Assembly (NCBI GenBank): GCA_965197795.1
Contig: OZ240228.1
Location: 2,542,001 to 2,606,000, forward strand
Reading direction: 5' to 3'
Source of the DNA: WHTK01 sp965197795
GTDB taxonomy: Bacteria; Chloroflexota; Dehalococcoidia; DSTF01; WHTK01
DNA length: 64,000 nucleotides
The translations under genes were made by a program, and so were the position numbers. Each line of letters opens with the position of its first letter. The stretch's first letter is position 1. Shown in pieces: positions 52,401 to 61,157 of this stretch. Below the pieces are notes generated by a model that was not told the DNA's origin, did not search any database, and worked only from the letters and a program-made list of their open reading frames with translations.

Positions 52401-52806
52401 ATCGCGGTGCCCACAACCGCGGACGGCGGCAACATGGCCGCAGACGACTTCTCGCTGACGGCGGGCTGGGGCCACTTCGGTCAGGGAGAGGCCGTAATGC
52501 CGGGCCAGGGGCGGGCCGTGGAGCGTCCGTTCACGGCGGAGGAGCGGGCTGCATTGGGCAGCGCGGCAGACGCCCTCGGCGACACCACCTTTGACGTCCA
52601 CCTCAACGACCGCGCCTGCTGGCGGAACGTACCCGCTGCCGTGTGGAGCTACAAGCTGGGCGGGGTACCAGGCGCTCAAGAAGTGGCTCTCCTACCGCGA
52701 GCGAGGCGTTCTGGGCAGGGCGCTCAAGCCGGAGGAGGTGCAGCACTTCACGGACACAGCGCGCCGTATTGCGGCGATACTGCTGCTTACCGACACGGTC
52801 CTGTGA
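49454..52806 (+). pseudogene. Type ISP-like restriction-modification DNA methylase, disrupted
   Basis: About 1117 residues if repaired. ATG 49454 starts MPRTTTKLTTAVEEYFSDL; a TAG at 49607-49609 (SVLKP-stop-VFCVSE) and a frameshift near 49715 break the N-terminal region, after which one frame runs nearly 1000 codons. GVWYTPAEVVRYMVARVDMA opens the N6-adenine methylase; VLDPCCGTGTYLAEAL is the SAM motif and LVILGNPPYNGF the catalytic NPPY. FPGVQSKRDAFLIDIELDKL, RHAYRPFDGRWLYWE and SSMGCLDLIDRGATCIPAW are the target-recognition region of type ISP enzymes. A one-base insertion near 52662 shifts the C-terminus; the true end (YQALKKWLSYRERGVLGRAL to LLLTDTVL) is in another frame, stopping at 52806. 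No helicase domain is seen. Confidence 0.8.
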
Positions 52807-52819
52807 GGGAAATAGCGCA

Positions 52820-52906
52820 ATGCCGGATGCAAGACACCACTTTCCTGACCAAAGCCACATAGACCAAGTTCGCGATGCCCTCTGGAGGGATTCCCTCAAC
52901 AAGTGA
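52820..52906 (+). pseudogene. N-terminal stub, possibly of a SIR2-type defence protein
   Basis: ATG 52820 encodes MPDARHHFPDQSHIDQVRDA then L-W-RDSLNK and stops after 28 residues. The FP-x-x-SHI-x-x-VRDALW start resembles, as far as I recall, the N-terminus of SIR2-family effectors, which then continue with a glycine-rich NAD motif; that part is gone. Tentative. Confidence 0.3.
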
Positions 52907-53008
52907 CAGCAGGTGTCATGCAAGAACGCATCCGGTGGGCAGCGACTTACATGGACGACGAGGAGTGGTGTCGACGCACAGCTGTGGATTTGAGCCTCGG
53001 GGGCACTG

Positions 53009-53320
53009 TCCTTCTCCAAGGAGGTCTACGGACCCAAAACGCACGGCTTGGAAGTCAAGGGTGACTCGGCAAGACTGGGAAACCCCGCCCTGGTTCCGCT
53101 GGTGAAACGCGTGCTCGCATATAAGAATGTGGATGGCTTTGCTTTGGTGCTCGAATCCTCCCGCCTTGCATTGCATCTGTACAAGCCAATTAGTGCCCGC
53201 GTAGATGGGGGCATCCTGACTTCTCAGCAAACCCTTTCAGAGGAACTCATCGAAGATCTGGAGTCTGCTGGCGCTGGCTGGGACACCGTTCTCGTGCCTA
53301 TACAGAGTCGAGCCGGATAA
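53009..53320 (+). pseudogene. C-terminal fragment of an unknown protein
   Basis: A frame open from about 53009 reads ALSFSKEVYGPKTHGLEVKG, LVPLVKRVLAYKNVDGFALV, LYKPISARVDGGILTSQQTL and a tail to 53320. A 90-residue protein could start at TTG 53048. Family not recognised. Position between the methylase and the helicase suggests debris of another defence gene. Confidence 0.35.
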
Positions 53321-53376
53321 GCCTGTATAGTCCAACCCAACCCTTCAACACTCAGAAGCGGCGCCTCTCAACATCA

Positions 53377-56300
53377 CTAATCGGAAGGCAATTCGGTCGT
53401 CTGACCCGCCACCTCAACGAGCCGCGCCAGTGCGTTCGCCAACAGCATCTGTCGTGGCGTTCGGCAGCTGACTCGGACGAGGTCAGGGCTCGCCACCACC
53501 ACCGCGAGACAACGCGCACGTGACGTAGCCACGTTTAAGCGATTAAGGCTGTAGAGGAACTCCATCCCGCGAGGCGCTTCTTCAGCTGAGCTAGTTGCCA
53601 TGGAATAAATGGAGATTGGGGCCTCCTGACCTTGAAACTTGTCGACCGTACCCACACGCACACCGGGACATGCTTCCGATATGGCGCTGACCTGCGCGTT
53701 GTAAGGCGTGATCACCAGCACGTCGTTGAGGCTTAGTGGCTGTTCGATGCCTTGGTCATCGACCCAAGTGGGTTTAGCCAAAAGCAGGTCATCGATCAGG
53801 TGCTTGATGGCTTCTGACTCTTCCTCAGAGTCGCTACTGTGACCTTCGTGCGGCTCCGGGACGAACCGAACGCCCGTACCCGTTAGGAGGCCCTGGCCCG
53901 AGACGTGCTGCACTTCGCGCCCTGGGTGCGAATGGAGCAAGCTGTCGTAGAAGACCTCGGATGTGTAGCCGCAGATGTCTGGATGAAGGCGCCAGGTTCC
54001 GTCCAGGAACAGGCCCAGTTCAGTAGGCATCGTGTTGTGAGACGCCTGATTGCTCAGGCGATGATCGTCGAGGACGTGAGCCAGAGCCGAGACGCCTGCA
54101 CCCGGTGGGTGGACGCCTTGTAAGGGCTGGTCGAGCTGCTGCGGGTCTCCGAGCAGCACGAGGCTCGAAGCTGCGGAGGATGCCGCGATAACGTTGGCGA
54201 GAGACATCTGGCCTGCCTCATCCACGAAGAGCAAGTCGACCGCTCCTTGCATGTCTTCACGGCACCAGAGCCAGGTCGTGCCGCCGACGACGTCGACTTC
54301 GTCGGCGATGAGCCCGTCCCTGGCCGCAGCGGGCGAGCCAAACGGAATCGCGCCGGCAAAGGTTGGTGGGTCATCTGAAGCATGCCGCTGGCCGATCCGG
54401 ATAGGCACGCCGCGCTTTTCAGCGACCTCTGCTGCCTTCTCGAGCAGCTGTCCAATGACCTTGTGGCTGGTTGCCGTGACGCCAATCCGCTTCCCAGCCG
54501 TCACCAAGTCCACGATCATCTGCGCACCGACAGAGGTCTTCCCGGAGCCGGGCGGCCCCTGCACAGCGAGGTAGCTCCCATCGAGCTGAGCGACAAGGCG
54601 GCGAGCTGCTGCTTCCGGCAGTTCACCTGGGAGAGAAAGACTGCCGCTATCAGTCTGTCCAATACTTGGTGGCTTTCGAAGCAGGAGGTCTCGGGCGGCG
54701 CGGTAGGATCCCGGTGTATCGATTCCGTTGTCGATAACCCACTCGGCGATACGGCGCAGGTTAGCTTCGTGGTCGGTTGTGCGGACAGCTTCCAGCGGCA
54801 CCAGTGATGTCGGCGCCGGTGGCTCCGCGTTCATGCCGCGTTTGATCTCGATCGTGCCAGCGTCGTCGTCGATTGCGACAACCGTACCGACAGTCTGACC
54901 ATCCCGCGCGGGGTCGCGCGGGGTCGAACCTGCGGTGATTTTGTGATCCTGTGGGGGAAAGCGGAAGCGATAAATGAAGGACTGCTTCGCCTGACCTACT
55001 ACTCCTTCAGCCACAAGGGATCCGAGAGCGTCGGGCTCCGTTATGCGTTCCTCGTCGGTGAGATCATTGAGCAAGTAGAAGTAGCGCCACCACATGGACT
55101 TCTCTTCCCGCCGGTGCCAGCTGAGTAGCTGCGCAAGAAGCCAACGCCCCTGCGCCTCAGCGCTACGACTTGTTGGATCTTCCGACAAGCCCGCGATCAG
55201 CTTCTCGGTTAGCTCTAAGGTCTGCGCCAGCGAAACCGCCAGTTCTGCGCTCGGAGTGCCGGTCTCAGGCAGAGGTCTGGGAAGCCCCTCACCGAGGCTG
55301 GCTGCCAGGTGCGCCCGCTGCTCCTCCAACCAGTCGCGTAGCCGCCAGGTAGAGACGCAATCGTCTTTGTTGTAGTCGGCAATCCGCTGCAGGACATCGG
55401 GGTCGTCTTCGACCTCGCCTCCGAGCTCGAGCCAGGTCTCGAAGGCGACGATGCTCGAGCCAGCGTCCCGAAGATCAACCGTGCGGGTGAAGCCGTAAAG
55501 GGGTTCGAGCTTCTTAATCGAGTAGCTTTCGACTGAGGCGCGGATGCCCTGTCGCGCAGCTCGGAACAGATCGACAAAGACGCCGCCACGCAGGAGCCTG
55601 TCGACTTCGTCCTCACGCGTACCGTAGCGCCCCATGAGACGACGCACGGCGGTCTGCTCGTAGGCAGCGTAGTGGTAGATATGAAGGTTGGGGTCGGCTT
55701 CCAGACGCAGCATGACGAGATCGATGAACGCCTCGAACGCCTTGCGCTCCGCATCGAGAGTGACCTCACCACTCCTCTCGATGGACCAAAAGGAATGAAA
55801 CGTCGGCTGACCCGCTGAGTCGAGGAGCGAAGGTTCGATGACGCCAAATAGGTAGTCGATTCCGTCGTCCAGCGCAAAAGGGTCTCCTTCGATATCGAAG
55901 AAGAGGTCACCAGCTGATGGAGGCGGCAGGCTAAGCAAACCCAGACCAGCCTGGTAGTCACCTTCTCTGGTTCGAGGCAGGTCAAGACCCTCGGAGATTA
56001 CCTCTCCCTTCTGCTCGCCCTCGACCTGGATGCGTGCCTGCTCACGTATGCGCGTCACGCCTTGAGCGGTGCTGCCGCGCAGCGGGGGATCGAGCGGCAA
56101 TGAGACGCCTGCTAGTGCCGTTCGCGTGTCGATCTCGCGGTCGCGAAGATGGCGGCGCTGGTTGGAGGAGATGCCGGCGACGAGCGATAGATCGTCCGTC
56201 GCGCGCAGATGGTTACGGCAAACCTCGCTCCAGCGGCAGACATCGCAGTGCTCCACAGGATCGGGCCGGGAAAGGGGCGGATAGACCGGTTCGTCTTTGG

Positions 56301-56922
56301 CGAGGAGCGCCTCGAACTCTGCCTTGACTAGGCGGTAATAAGCGGCATAGTCATCCACGCGCAGTTCGACCTTTTCCCGCTTGCTCCCGCCCAAAGCGAG
56401 GTACATGTACTCAGGCTTGGTGCCCTGTGCTGCGGCGAGGAGGTCACTGTAGAGACACAACTGCAGCACAGCTGAGCCTTTAGCGTGCCGCGCAAGCTTT
56501 GTATCCCAAACCTCGTAGCTCCAGCCTCCGAGGTCGCTTGGACGATCGACCTTGATCAGAAAGTCAGGGTGGCCTCGACATTTTCCATCGAAGAGAGCCG
56601 CCTGGTAGACAACGTCATCGCCGCGACTCATCGCGATGAATGTGGCCTCAGTCGCTTGGCGCAGGCGGTCGCCCGGATCCGAAACAGAGGCGTCAGGCTC
56701 GATTCTCGTGATGCTGGCCCCCGAATCCTCGAGCTCCGCGAGGAAGCGCGCCTCATGCTGGAGACCGCGCTTAGCAATTCGATCAAGTTCGGGGTCGACC
56801 CGCATCGGCCGCTGGACGAGCCCGTCGGTTGCGGCGCGGTCAAGGTTCGTCAGGTGCTCGCAGGCCAAGAAGCCAACGAGATCAGTAGCCGAGTAGACTA
56901 ACTGACCATTGATAATTTGCAT
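53377..56922 (-). CDS. TM0106-type RecB-like nuclease / RNase H-like / SF1 helicase fusion
   Basis: Single protein of 1181 residues. N-terminal RecB-like nuclease: ATDLVGFLACEHLTNLDRAA, HPDFLIKVDR, EVWDTKLARHAKGSAVLQLC (D...E/D-x-K and Gln), with the Cys of FLAC and HCDVCRWSEVC suitable for a 4Fe-4S cluster. Residues about 330-560 hold an RNase H-like exonuclease (GDLFFDIEGDPFAL, HIYHYAAYEQTAVRRLM, YNKDDCVSTWRLRDWL). The C-terminal third is an SF1 helicase: VQGPPGSGKTSVGAQM, LLFVDEAGQMS, LVLLGDPQQL, VGTVDKFQGQEAPISIYSMA and LNVATSRAR. Probably a DNA/RNA-processing or defence enzyme. Intact in a neighbourhood of broken restriction genes. Confidence 0.9.
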   Translation of the reverse strand: MQIINGQLVYSATDLVGFLACEHLTNLDRAATDGLVQRPMRVDPELDRIAKRGLQHEARFLAELEDSGASITRIEPDASVSDPGDRLRQATEATFIAMSRGDDVVYQAALFDGKCRGHPDFLIKVDRPSDLGGWSYEVWDTKLARHAKGSAVLQLCLYSDLLAAAQGTKPEYMYLALGGSKREKVELRVDDYAAYYRLVKAEFEALLAKDEPVYPPLSRPDPVEHCDVCRWSEVCRNHLRATDDLSLVAGISSNQRRHLRDREIDTRTALAGVSLPLDPPLRGSTAQGVTRIREQARIQVEGEQKGEVISEGLDLPRTREGDYQAGLGLLSLPPPSAGDLFFDIEGDPFALDDGIDYLFGVIEPSLLDSAGQPTFHSFWSIERSGEVTLDAERKAFEAFIDLVMLRLEADPNLHIYHYAAYEQTAVRRLMGRYGTREDEVDRLLRGGVFVDLFRAARQGIRASVESYSIKKLEPLYGFTRTVDLRDAGSSIVAFETWLELGGEVEDDPDVLQRIADYNKDDCVSTWRLRDWLEEQRAHLAASLGEGLPRPLPETGTPSAELAVSLAQTLELTEKLIAGLSEDPTSRSAEAQGRWLLAQLLSWHRREEKSMWWRYFYLLNDLTDEERITEPDALGSLVAEGVVGQAKQSFIYRFRFPPQDHKITAGSTPRDPARDGQTVGTVVAIDDDAGTIEIKRGMNAEPPAPTSLVPLEAVRTTDHEANLRRIAEWVIDNGIDTPGSYRAARDLLLRKPPSIGQTDSGSLSLPGELPEAAARRLVAQLDGSYLAVQGPPGSGKTSVGAQMIVDLVTAGKRIGVTATSHKVIGQLLEKAAEVAEKRGVPIRIGQRHASDDPPTFAGAIPFGSPAAARDGLIADEVDVVGGTTWLWCREDMQGAVDLLFVDEAGQMSLANVIAASSAASSLVLLGDPQQLDQPLQGVHPPGAGVSALAHVLDDHRLSNQASHNTMPTELGLFLDGTWRLHPDICGYTSEVFYDSLLHSHPGREVQHVSGQGLLTGTGVRFVPEPHEGHSSDSEEESEAIKHLIDDLLLAKPTWVDDQGIEQPLSLNDVLVITPYNAQVSAISEACPGVRVGTVDKFQGQEAPISIYSMATSSAEEAPRGMEFLYSLNRLNVATSRARCLAVVVASPDLVRVSCRTPRQMLLANALARLVEVAGQTTELPSD

Positions 56923-57056
56923 CGCGGAGTTCTCACTGAAATATGGGAGCAGGCCATCAGGCGGCTCCTACCTGTAACCCGAACAAGACGTCGAGGACGC
57001 CCCAAACCGACCTCCTCCGGCCCAGAGAAGTGATTTGCCGACCGGGGAATTCGTTT

Positions 57057-57290
57057 TCACTTAACTATGGTGAGCAGAGCAATAATGAGCAGTCCAATCG
57101 TCATGCCCAACGCAGTCATACCAACAAGTCTTGACAGCTCACCAAATCCGCCCGGAGCAAGGCAAAACTGGATGAGATCTGAGATTGAGCATCTCGAAGT
57201 TCAGGCATCCCAACCTCCCGCATCTTGTCCACAACTGCCTTCATGCCTTCGGCAACCTCCTGCAATCCGCTCGTAAGGCTAGCGGCAAGG
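57057..57290 (-). pseudogene. Small tail-anchored coiled protein, frameshifted
   Basis: LQEVAEGMKAVVDKMREVGM, PELRDAQSQISSS, then a shift at TTTT near 57165 and FGELSRLVGMTALGMTIGLL, IIALLTIVK-stop. A helical segment followed by one C-terminal membrane helix. Not recognised; follows the SRAP relic on the same strand. Confidence 0.35.
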
Positions 57291-57571
57291 CGTCACGATA
57301 CGCCGGTGCCTTTGCCAGGCCCTCCGCGCGACCATTGATCTGCCGCACTGCGCGCGTGGCGTCCTTCGCCCAGCGATTCACCAAGCCCCACACTTCGCCG
57401 GCAGCAGTTCCCGGTCCTCGAGCTTCATGTGGAGAAACCCAGTGCGAATCGGTGGGCGCGACGTTGTAGCGCGCGGCCGATGCTCGCTTCGGGAAGCTGT
57501 TCACCTGGCACACCCAACGCGGCTGTGAGGCCCTCGCGATCCTCGCAGGTCAGAGTGAAGCGGCCGCACAT
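57291..57571 (-). pseudogene. SRAP (YedK/HMCES) protein, decayed
   Basis: ATG 57571 opens MCGRFTLTCEDREGLTAALG, the invariant start with catalytic Cys2 of SOS-response-associated peptidases that shield abasic sites. Then, in three different frames: RYNVAPTDSHWV, MKLEDRELLPAK and WGLVNRWAKDATRAVRQING with RAEGLAKAPAYRDA. At least three frameshifts; the C-terminal half is missing. Confidence 0.7.
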
Positions 57572-57882
57572 GCCGGAAGCGTACCAGACTAGGAACTCCG
57601 CGTGACCGGAGGCGATCTGGTCTCCATTGACGGTTCAGTCGCTACGAGACCATTTGCCCTACGGGGAAAGCAGTGAAGGTAGGATTTCGTGGTTAGTGGA
57701 CAATAGCTCAGCAGTTTGGAGAGGCGCGTAAGGCTAGTTCGTCAGATATCAGCATTCGTCCCCGATTTCGGCTATCGAGGGGGTGAGGAACTGTCTCACC
57801 TCGAATCTGTATGCAGGCAGTGAGCGTCCAGGGACTGGCAGAGTCATTCAGAGAGCATCCTCGGGTTATGCTTGGGACATGA
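57572..57882. other. Gap between SRAP relic and HSDR_N gene
   Basis: No gene or clear regulatory site seen on either strand. Confidence 0.3.
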
Positions 57883-59004
57883 CCTAACGCGCGAGGTGAG
57901 TTCGAGCAGCACCTCTCAACCATTCAGCAGTACACCGCACTCGGCCTCAGCGAAGCCGACACGCGGAGCCACCTGATTGATCCGCTACTTCGAATCCTCG
58001 GCTTCTCGGATGTCAGGCACCTTCGAAGGGAGGTGCTGATCCCGGCAACCAAGGAGTTCCTCGACTACGAGCTTCGAGTCGATGACAAGCCTGTGATGAT
58101 TGTCGAGGCGAAGGCAGCACGGCACTCGCTGTCGGAACGGGATGCCGCCCGGTGCGTCCAATACGCAAGCGTGCTCGGCGTGCGCTGGTGCGTGATCACA
58201 AACGGGATGACCTGGATATTCTACGACTCGCACGTGACTGGTTCACTGAACGATAAATGGATTGCAGAGGTCCCGCTTGACGGAGACGAGCTTGGCGTAG
58301 ATCAAGCGTGGGCAGTCTTGTCGGTCTTTTCCCGGGAGTCTTTGGTTAAGCCGAACCCCATCACGAATCTCCTCGTGGAGCGGGCCGTGGCCGACGAATT
58401 AACCCGTCCTGACTCGAAGGCAGTCAAAGGCCTTCTGGGTTCGGTGAAAAAGCGCTTCGGGGAGCGCATGTCCGGCGAAGCCGTCCTGAGCGCTATCAGG
58501 CGGGTCTTCCTCGCTCCTGCAACTGTCGTGGCGGCCAGGGTAGAGGACGAACCAGCCAAGGACTTTGAGCCCCTATCTGCTAGCACGCCCAAAAGCCGGA
58601 GGCCTCCTGAGGAGGCTGGAAGGCCCTCCCGGCCACGACGCAGGCCAAGGACTGAGTCGTTTACTGGACGGAGGGTGATTGCCTTCACGCTGCGTGGGGC
58701 ACGGCATGAGGTCAAGAATTGGCGAGGCCTCTTGCAGGGAGTCTGTGGCATTGCAGCAGCCGAAGTCGGAATTGAGCGCTTCCGGGACCTCGTGATACCG
58801 ATTCGAGGTCCGAAGCGCATTTACTTTGCGACGGAGCGTCAAGAGTTGCGCTCACCACTTCCCATCCACGGCGGGGCAATGTTTGTTGAAGGAAACGTAA
58901 GTGCGAACCGAGCCGTCGATCTTGCCCGCCGAACGTTAGCTGCAACACTCGGCAGCGACGTAGAACTGGCTATCGAGACTGCATCCCTTTCAAGGCCAGA
59001 ATAA
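57883..59004 (+). CDS. HSDR_N-type restriction-like protein
   Basis: About 370 residues with an N-terminal domain like type I restriction R subunits: EADTRSHLIDPLLRILGFSD, then FLDYELRVDDKPVMIVEAKA with D...E-x-K of the PD-(D/E)XK fold, and VRWCVITNGMTWIFYD. A proline/arginine linker (RRPPEEAGRPSRPRRRPRTE) leads to a C-terminal domain, FTLRGARHEVKNWRGLLQGV to MFVEGNVSANRAVDLARRTL, seen at the end of similar proteins. There is no helicase. The start is unclear: homology begins at GEFEQHLSTIQQYTALGLSE (57895), yet no ATG, GTG or TTG lies between the TGA at 57880 and GTG 58033. A lost base near GTG 57896 would explain it. Confidence 0.7.
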   Translation, partial: PNARGEFEQHLSTIQQYTALGLSEADTRSHLIDPLLRILGFSDVRHLRREVLIPATKEFLDYELRVDDKPVMIVEAKAARHSLSERDAARCVQYASVLGVRWCVITNGMTWIFYDSHVTGSLNDKWIAEVPLDGDELGVDQAWAVLSVFSRESLVKPNPITNLLVERAVADELTRPDSKAVKGLLGSVKKRFGERMSGEAVLSAIRRVFLAPATVVAARVEDEPAKDFEPLSASTPKSRRPPEEAGRPSRPRRRPRTESFTGRRVIAFTLRGARHEVKNWRGLLQGVCGIAAAEVGIERFRDLVIPIRGPKRIYFATERQELRSPLPIHGGAMFVEGNVSANRAVDLARRTLAATLGSDVELAIETASLSRPE

Positions 59005-59427
59005 GCGATGGGCGGGCCGACTCTTTCAGGACACAGGGACCGGCGGGGCTCTGGTCCGGCTTCTCGGTGCCTGCCGGAGATTCGAGATGGGACAGCTTCG
59101 CTTCCCATCGATGACTGAAATCGGTGTCGAGCGTTGAGATCTGCCGGAACCACTTCGACGGGCTCTAGTCACGTTTGGCCCTGACCGAGAGTGCCCTAGG
59201 GAACCCCCCGTTACTCCAAGTAGAGCTGGCAAGGTTCTGGACCTCCGCGTCATCCCGTGAGTGAAGATCGCCTGAGCCTTCGACGCTGCTGTGTTACGCC
59301 AAAAGGAGTGGGCCAACTGGAGGTCCTCGGTCACGAGTTCCAGATGGGAGCGCACCCACGGGGAACATCCGAGCGCTTGTGTTCATATACTTATACTTAG
59401 GTAAAGTCCGTAACGGCGAGAGTCCAG
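59005..59427. other. Gap, promoter of the next lipoprotein at its end
   Basis: No gene supported. TATACTTATACTTAG at about 59385-59400 is an AT-rich -10-like block 30-40 bases before ATG 59428. Confidence 0.35.
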
Positions 59428-59961
59428 ATGAGCAAGCGAATTAGCGTGGCGGCTATGGCAGTGGCGGTTCTTGTCTTCATCGCAGCGTGCGGATCCGACG
59501 CAACCCCCACGCCCACACCCGCATCCCCGGCGGCCACCCATACGCCCTCAACGGCGACTCCTACGGTGAGCGACCCTGACTCGGTTCAGGCAACTCTCCT
59601 GCGGTATCAGGACCGTTGGGAGCGTTCCGGCATCACGGATTACGACTACACGGGCGCGTGGTCCTGCTTCTGCCCCCAGGAGTATCTTGCCGACGTGGCA
59701 GTTACCGTACGTGGCGGGGTTGTCACGAGCGTTGAGTTTGCAGGTGAGGAGTTCACGGTTGTGCCCCCGTTGCCGGAGCGATTCGTTCCCGTCGAGGAAC
59801 TATTCGCGCTCCTGCAGGACGCCGTTACGCGAAACGCCGCGCGCATCGAAGTGTCCTACGACGAACGCTACGGCTACCCCGCAGAACTGTTCATCGACTA
59901 CGACGAGCGCATGGCGGACGAGGAGACGAGATTCGTCATGCGCGGGTTTACGCTCCGGTAG
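59428..59961 (+). CDS. DUF6174-like lipoprotein
   Basis: 177 residues. Lipoprotein signal with lipobox IAAC (residues 18-21), then a Thr/Pro linker (TPTPTPASPAATHTPSTATP). The rest matches the DUF6174 pattern: RWERSGITDYDYTGAWSCFC, a C-x-C pair, VTVRGGVVTSVEF, and SYDERYGYPAELFIDYDERM near the end. Extracytoplasmic; function unknown. Intact. Confidence 0.75.
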   Translation: MSKRISVAAMAVAVLVFIAACGSDATPTPTPASPAATHTPSTATPTVSDPDSVQATLLRYQDRWERSGITDYDYTGAWSCFCPQEYLADVAVTVRGGVVTSVEFAGEEFTVVPPLPERFVPVEELFALLQDAVTRNAARIEVSYDERYGYPAELFIDYDERMADEETRFVMRGFTLR

Positions 59962-60020
59962 CCACCACACGCGTGTAACCTATGCCCATGCCAGACCATG
60001 GCATGCGGAGCGACCAGTCC

Positions 60021-60091
60021 CTGTTCGTTACTCCGCGACTCGCGACTCAGAGCAGGCGGCAGGCGCCCGCTACCTTCAGCCCGGCGATGTG
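60021..60091 (+). pseudogene. Tyrosine recombinase B C-terminal tail (copy 6)
   Basis: VRYSATRDSEQAAGARYLQP then GDV: a degraded version of VRRYSATYDSEQAAKAHAAF. About 70 bases remain, right after the stop of the DUF6174 gene. Confidence 0.6.
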
Positions 60092-60489
60092 GGGTCCTAC
60101 CCAGCAGACATGCGCCAGCCCCGAGGAGCGACCATCCCTTGCAGGCAGTAGGTCTCGGCGTGAGCGTAGTGGTCGGGCTTGCCGTGCTCGAGTTTCACCA
60201 GCTCCGAGCTGGCAGAGGCGACGACCGCGACCGCAAGATGCTCACGTAGCCCGGCAGCCACGTTCTGCCTCGTAGCGAATGGTCGGTGATCCGGGTTCCT
60301 GGAGGCACACTCAGGGCCGGTCATAGTGAGCTGGAATCCGGTCTACCCGATCCGCCGGTTCTGCAAGCCTGCGGTCTATCGATGGTTGGTGCCGGCGGGC
60401 GAAGGGCGTTTGACACGTCAGTCGGCTGCCCCTAGATTAGGGAAACCCTTTCCAATCATTATTCTCGCTCAACAAGTCGGAGGTTATTT
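60092..60489. other. Gap with an IS3-fragment-like repeat
   Basis: At about 60255-60305 TTCTGCCTCGTAGCG and TTCCTGGAGGCA, about 28 bases apart, match 22108-22147 (inside the IS3-type relic). No gene otherwise. GGAGG at 60478-60482 belongs to the next gene. Confidence 0.35.
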
Positions 60490-60810
60490 ATGGCGAAGTA
60501 TCTCTTTGAGGTGTCCTATTCCGTCGATGGCAGCCAGGGTCTCCTCAAGGGCGGCGGCTCGGGCGTCCGCGACCTGGCCAAGCATCTCATCCAGTCCTTT
60601 GGCGGCAAGTTGGATGCCTTCTACTACGCCTTCGGAGATACGGATGCCATCATGGTCGCCGACCTCCCGGACGCGAAGAGCGCCGTGGCCGCCTCTCTTA
60701 TCGCCAACAGTTCCGGTCGTGTAACCCTAAAGACCACGCCCTTGGTTACGGTCGAGGAGGTGGACGCGGCAACCGAGATGGGAGCCAACTTCCGGCCACT
60801 TGGTGCTTAG
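60490..60810 (+). CDS. GYD-domain protein
   Basis: 106 residues; ATG 60490 follows GGAGG. It matches the GYD family (a small dimeric ferredoxin-like fold): YLFEVSYSVDGSQGLLKGGG, LIQSFGGKLDAFYYAFGDTD, IMVADLPDAKSAVAASLIAN and LVTVEEVDAATEMGANFRPL. Biochemical role not established. Intact. Confidence 0.88.
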   Translation: MAKYLFEVSYSVDGSQGLLKGGGSGVRDLAKHLIQSFGGKLDAFYYAFGDTDAIMVADLPDAKSAVAASLIANSSGRVTLKTTPLVTVEEVDAATEMGANFRPLGA

Positions 60811-61157
60811 CGCCAGTAACTAAGAGCCGAGGAGTGGTCTTCGGAAGGGAACAAGAGCCGCGATGAATCGTTCCCCTTGGGCCTGCTGTCCAGCACGGGT
60901 CGGTTCGACCGCAGAGGTCCGGGAAGACTCATCTAGAGACCGATTAGACTTGAGCCCTGTCGCTCTCGCAGGCGTGTCAAGCGGCCCCACGCTCAAGAGC
61001 GCCCCCAATATAGACGGGCCAACCAATAAGATTTCCGTCAACGAGTTTTCGAAAATCTTCGGGTAGCGTAGAGGCCCGCGGTTAGGCCAATTCACTCCTT
61101 GACTTCGTCCAGCCGTAGAGTGAGTGATGTGTGCCACCGGATTAAGGGAGGTTGCAC

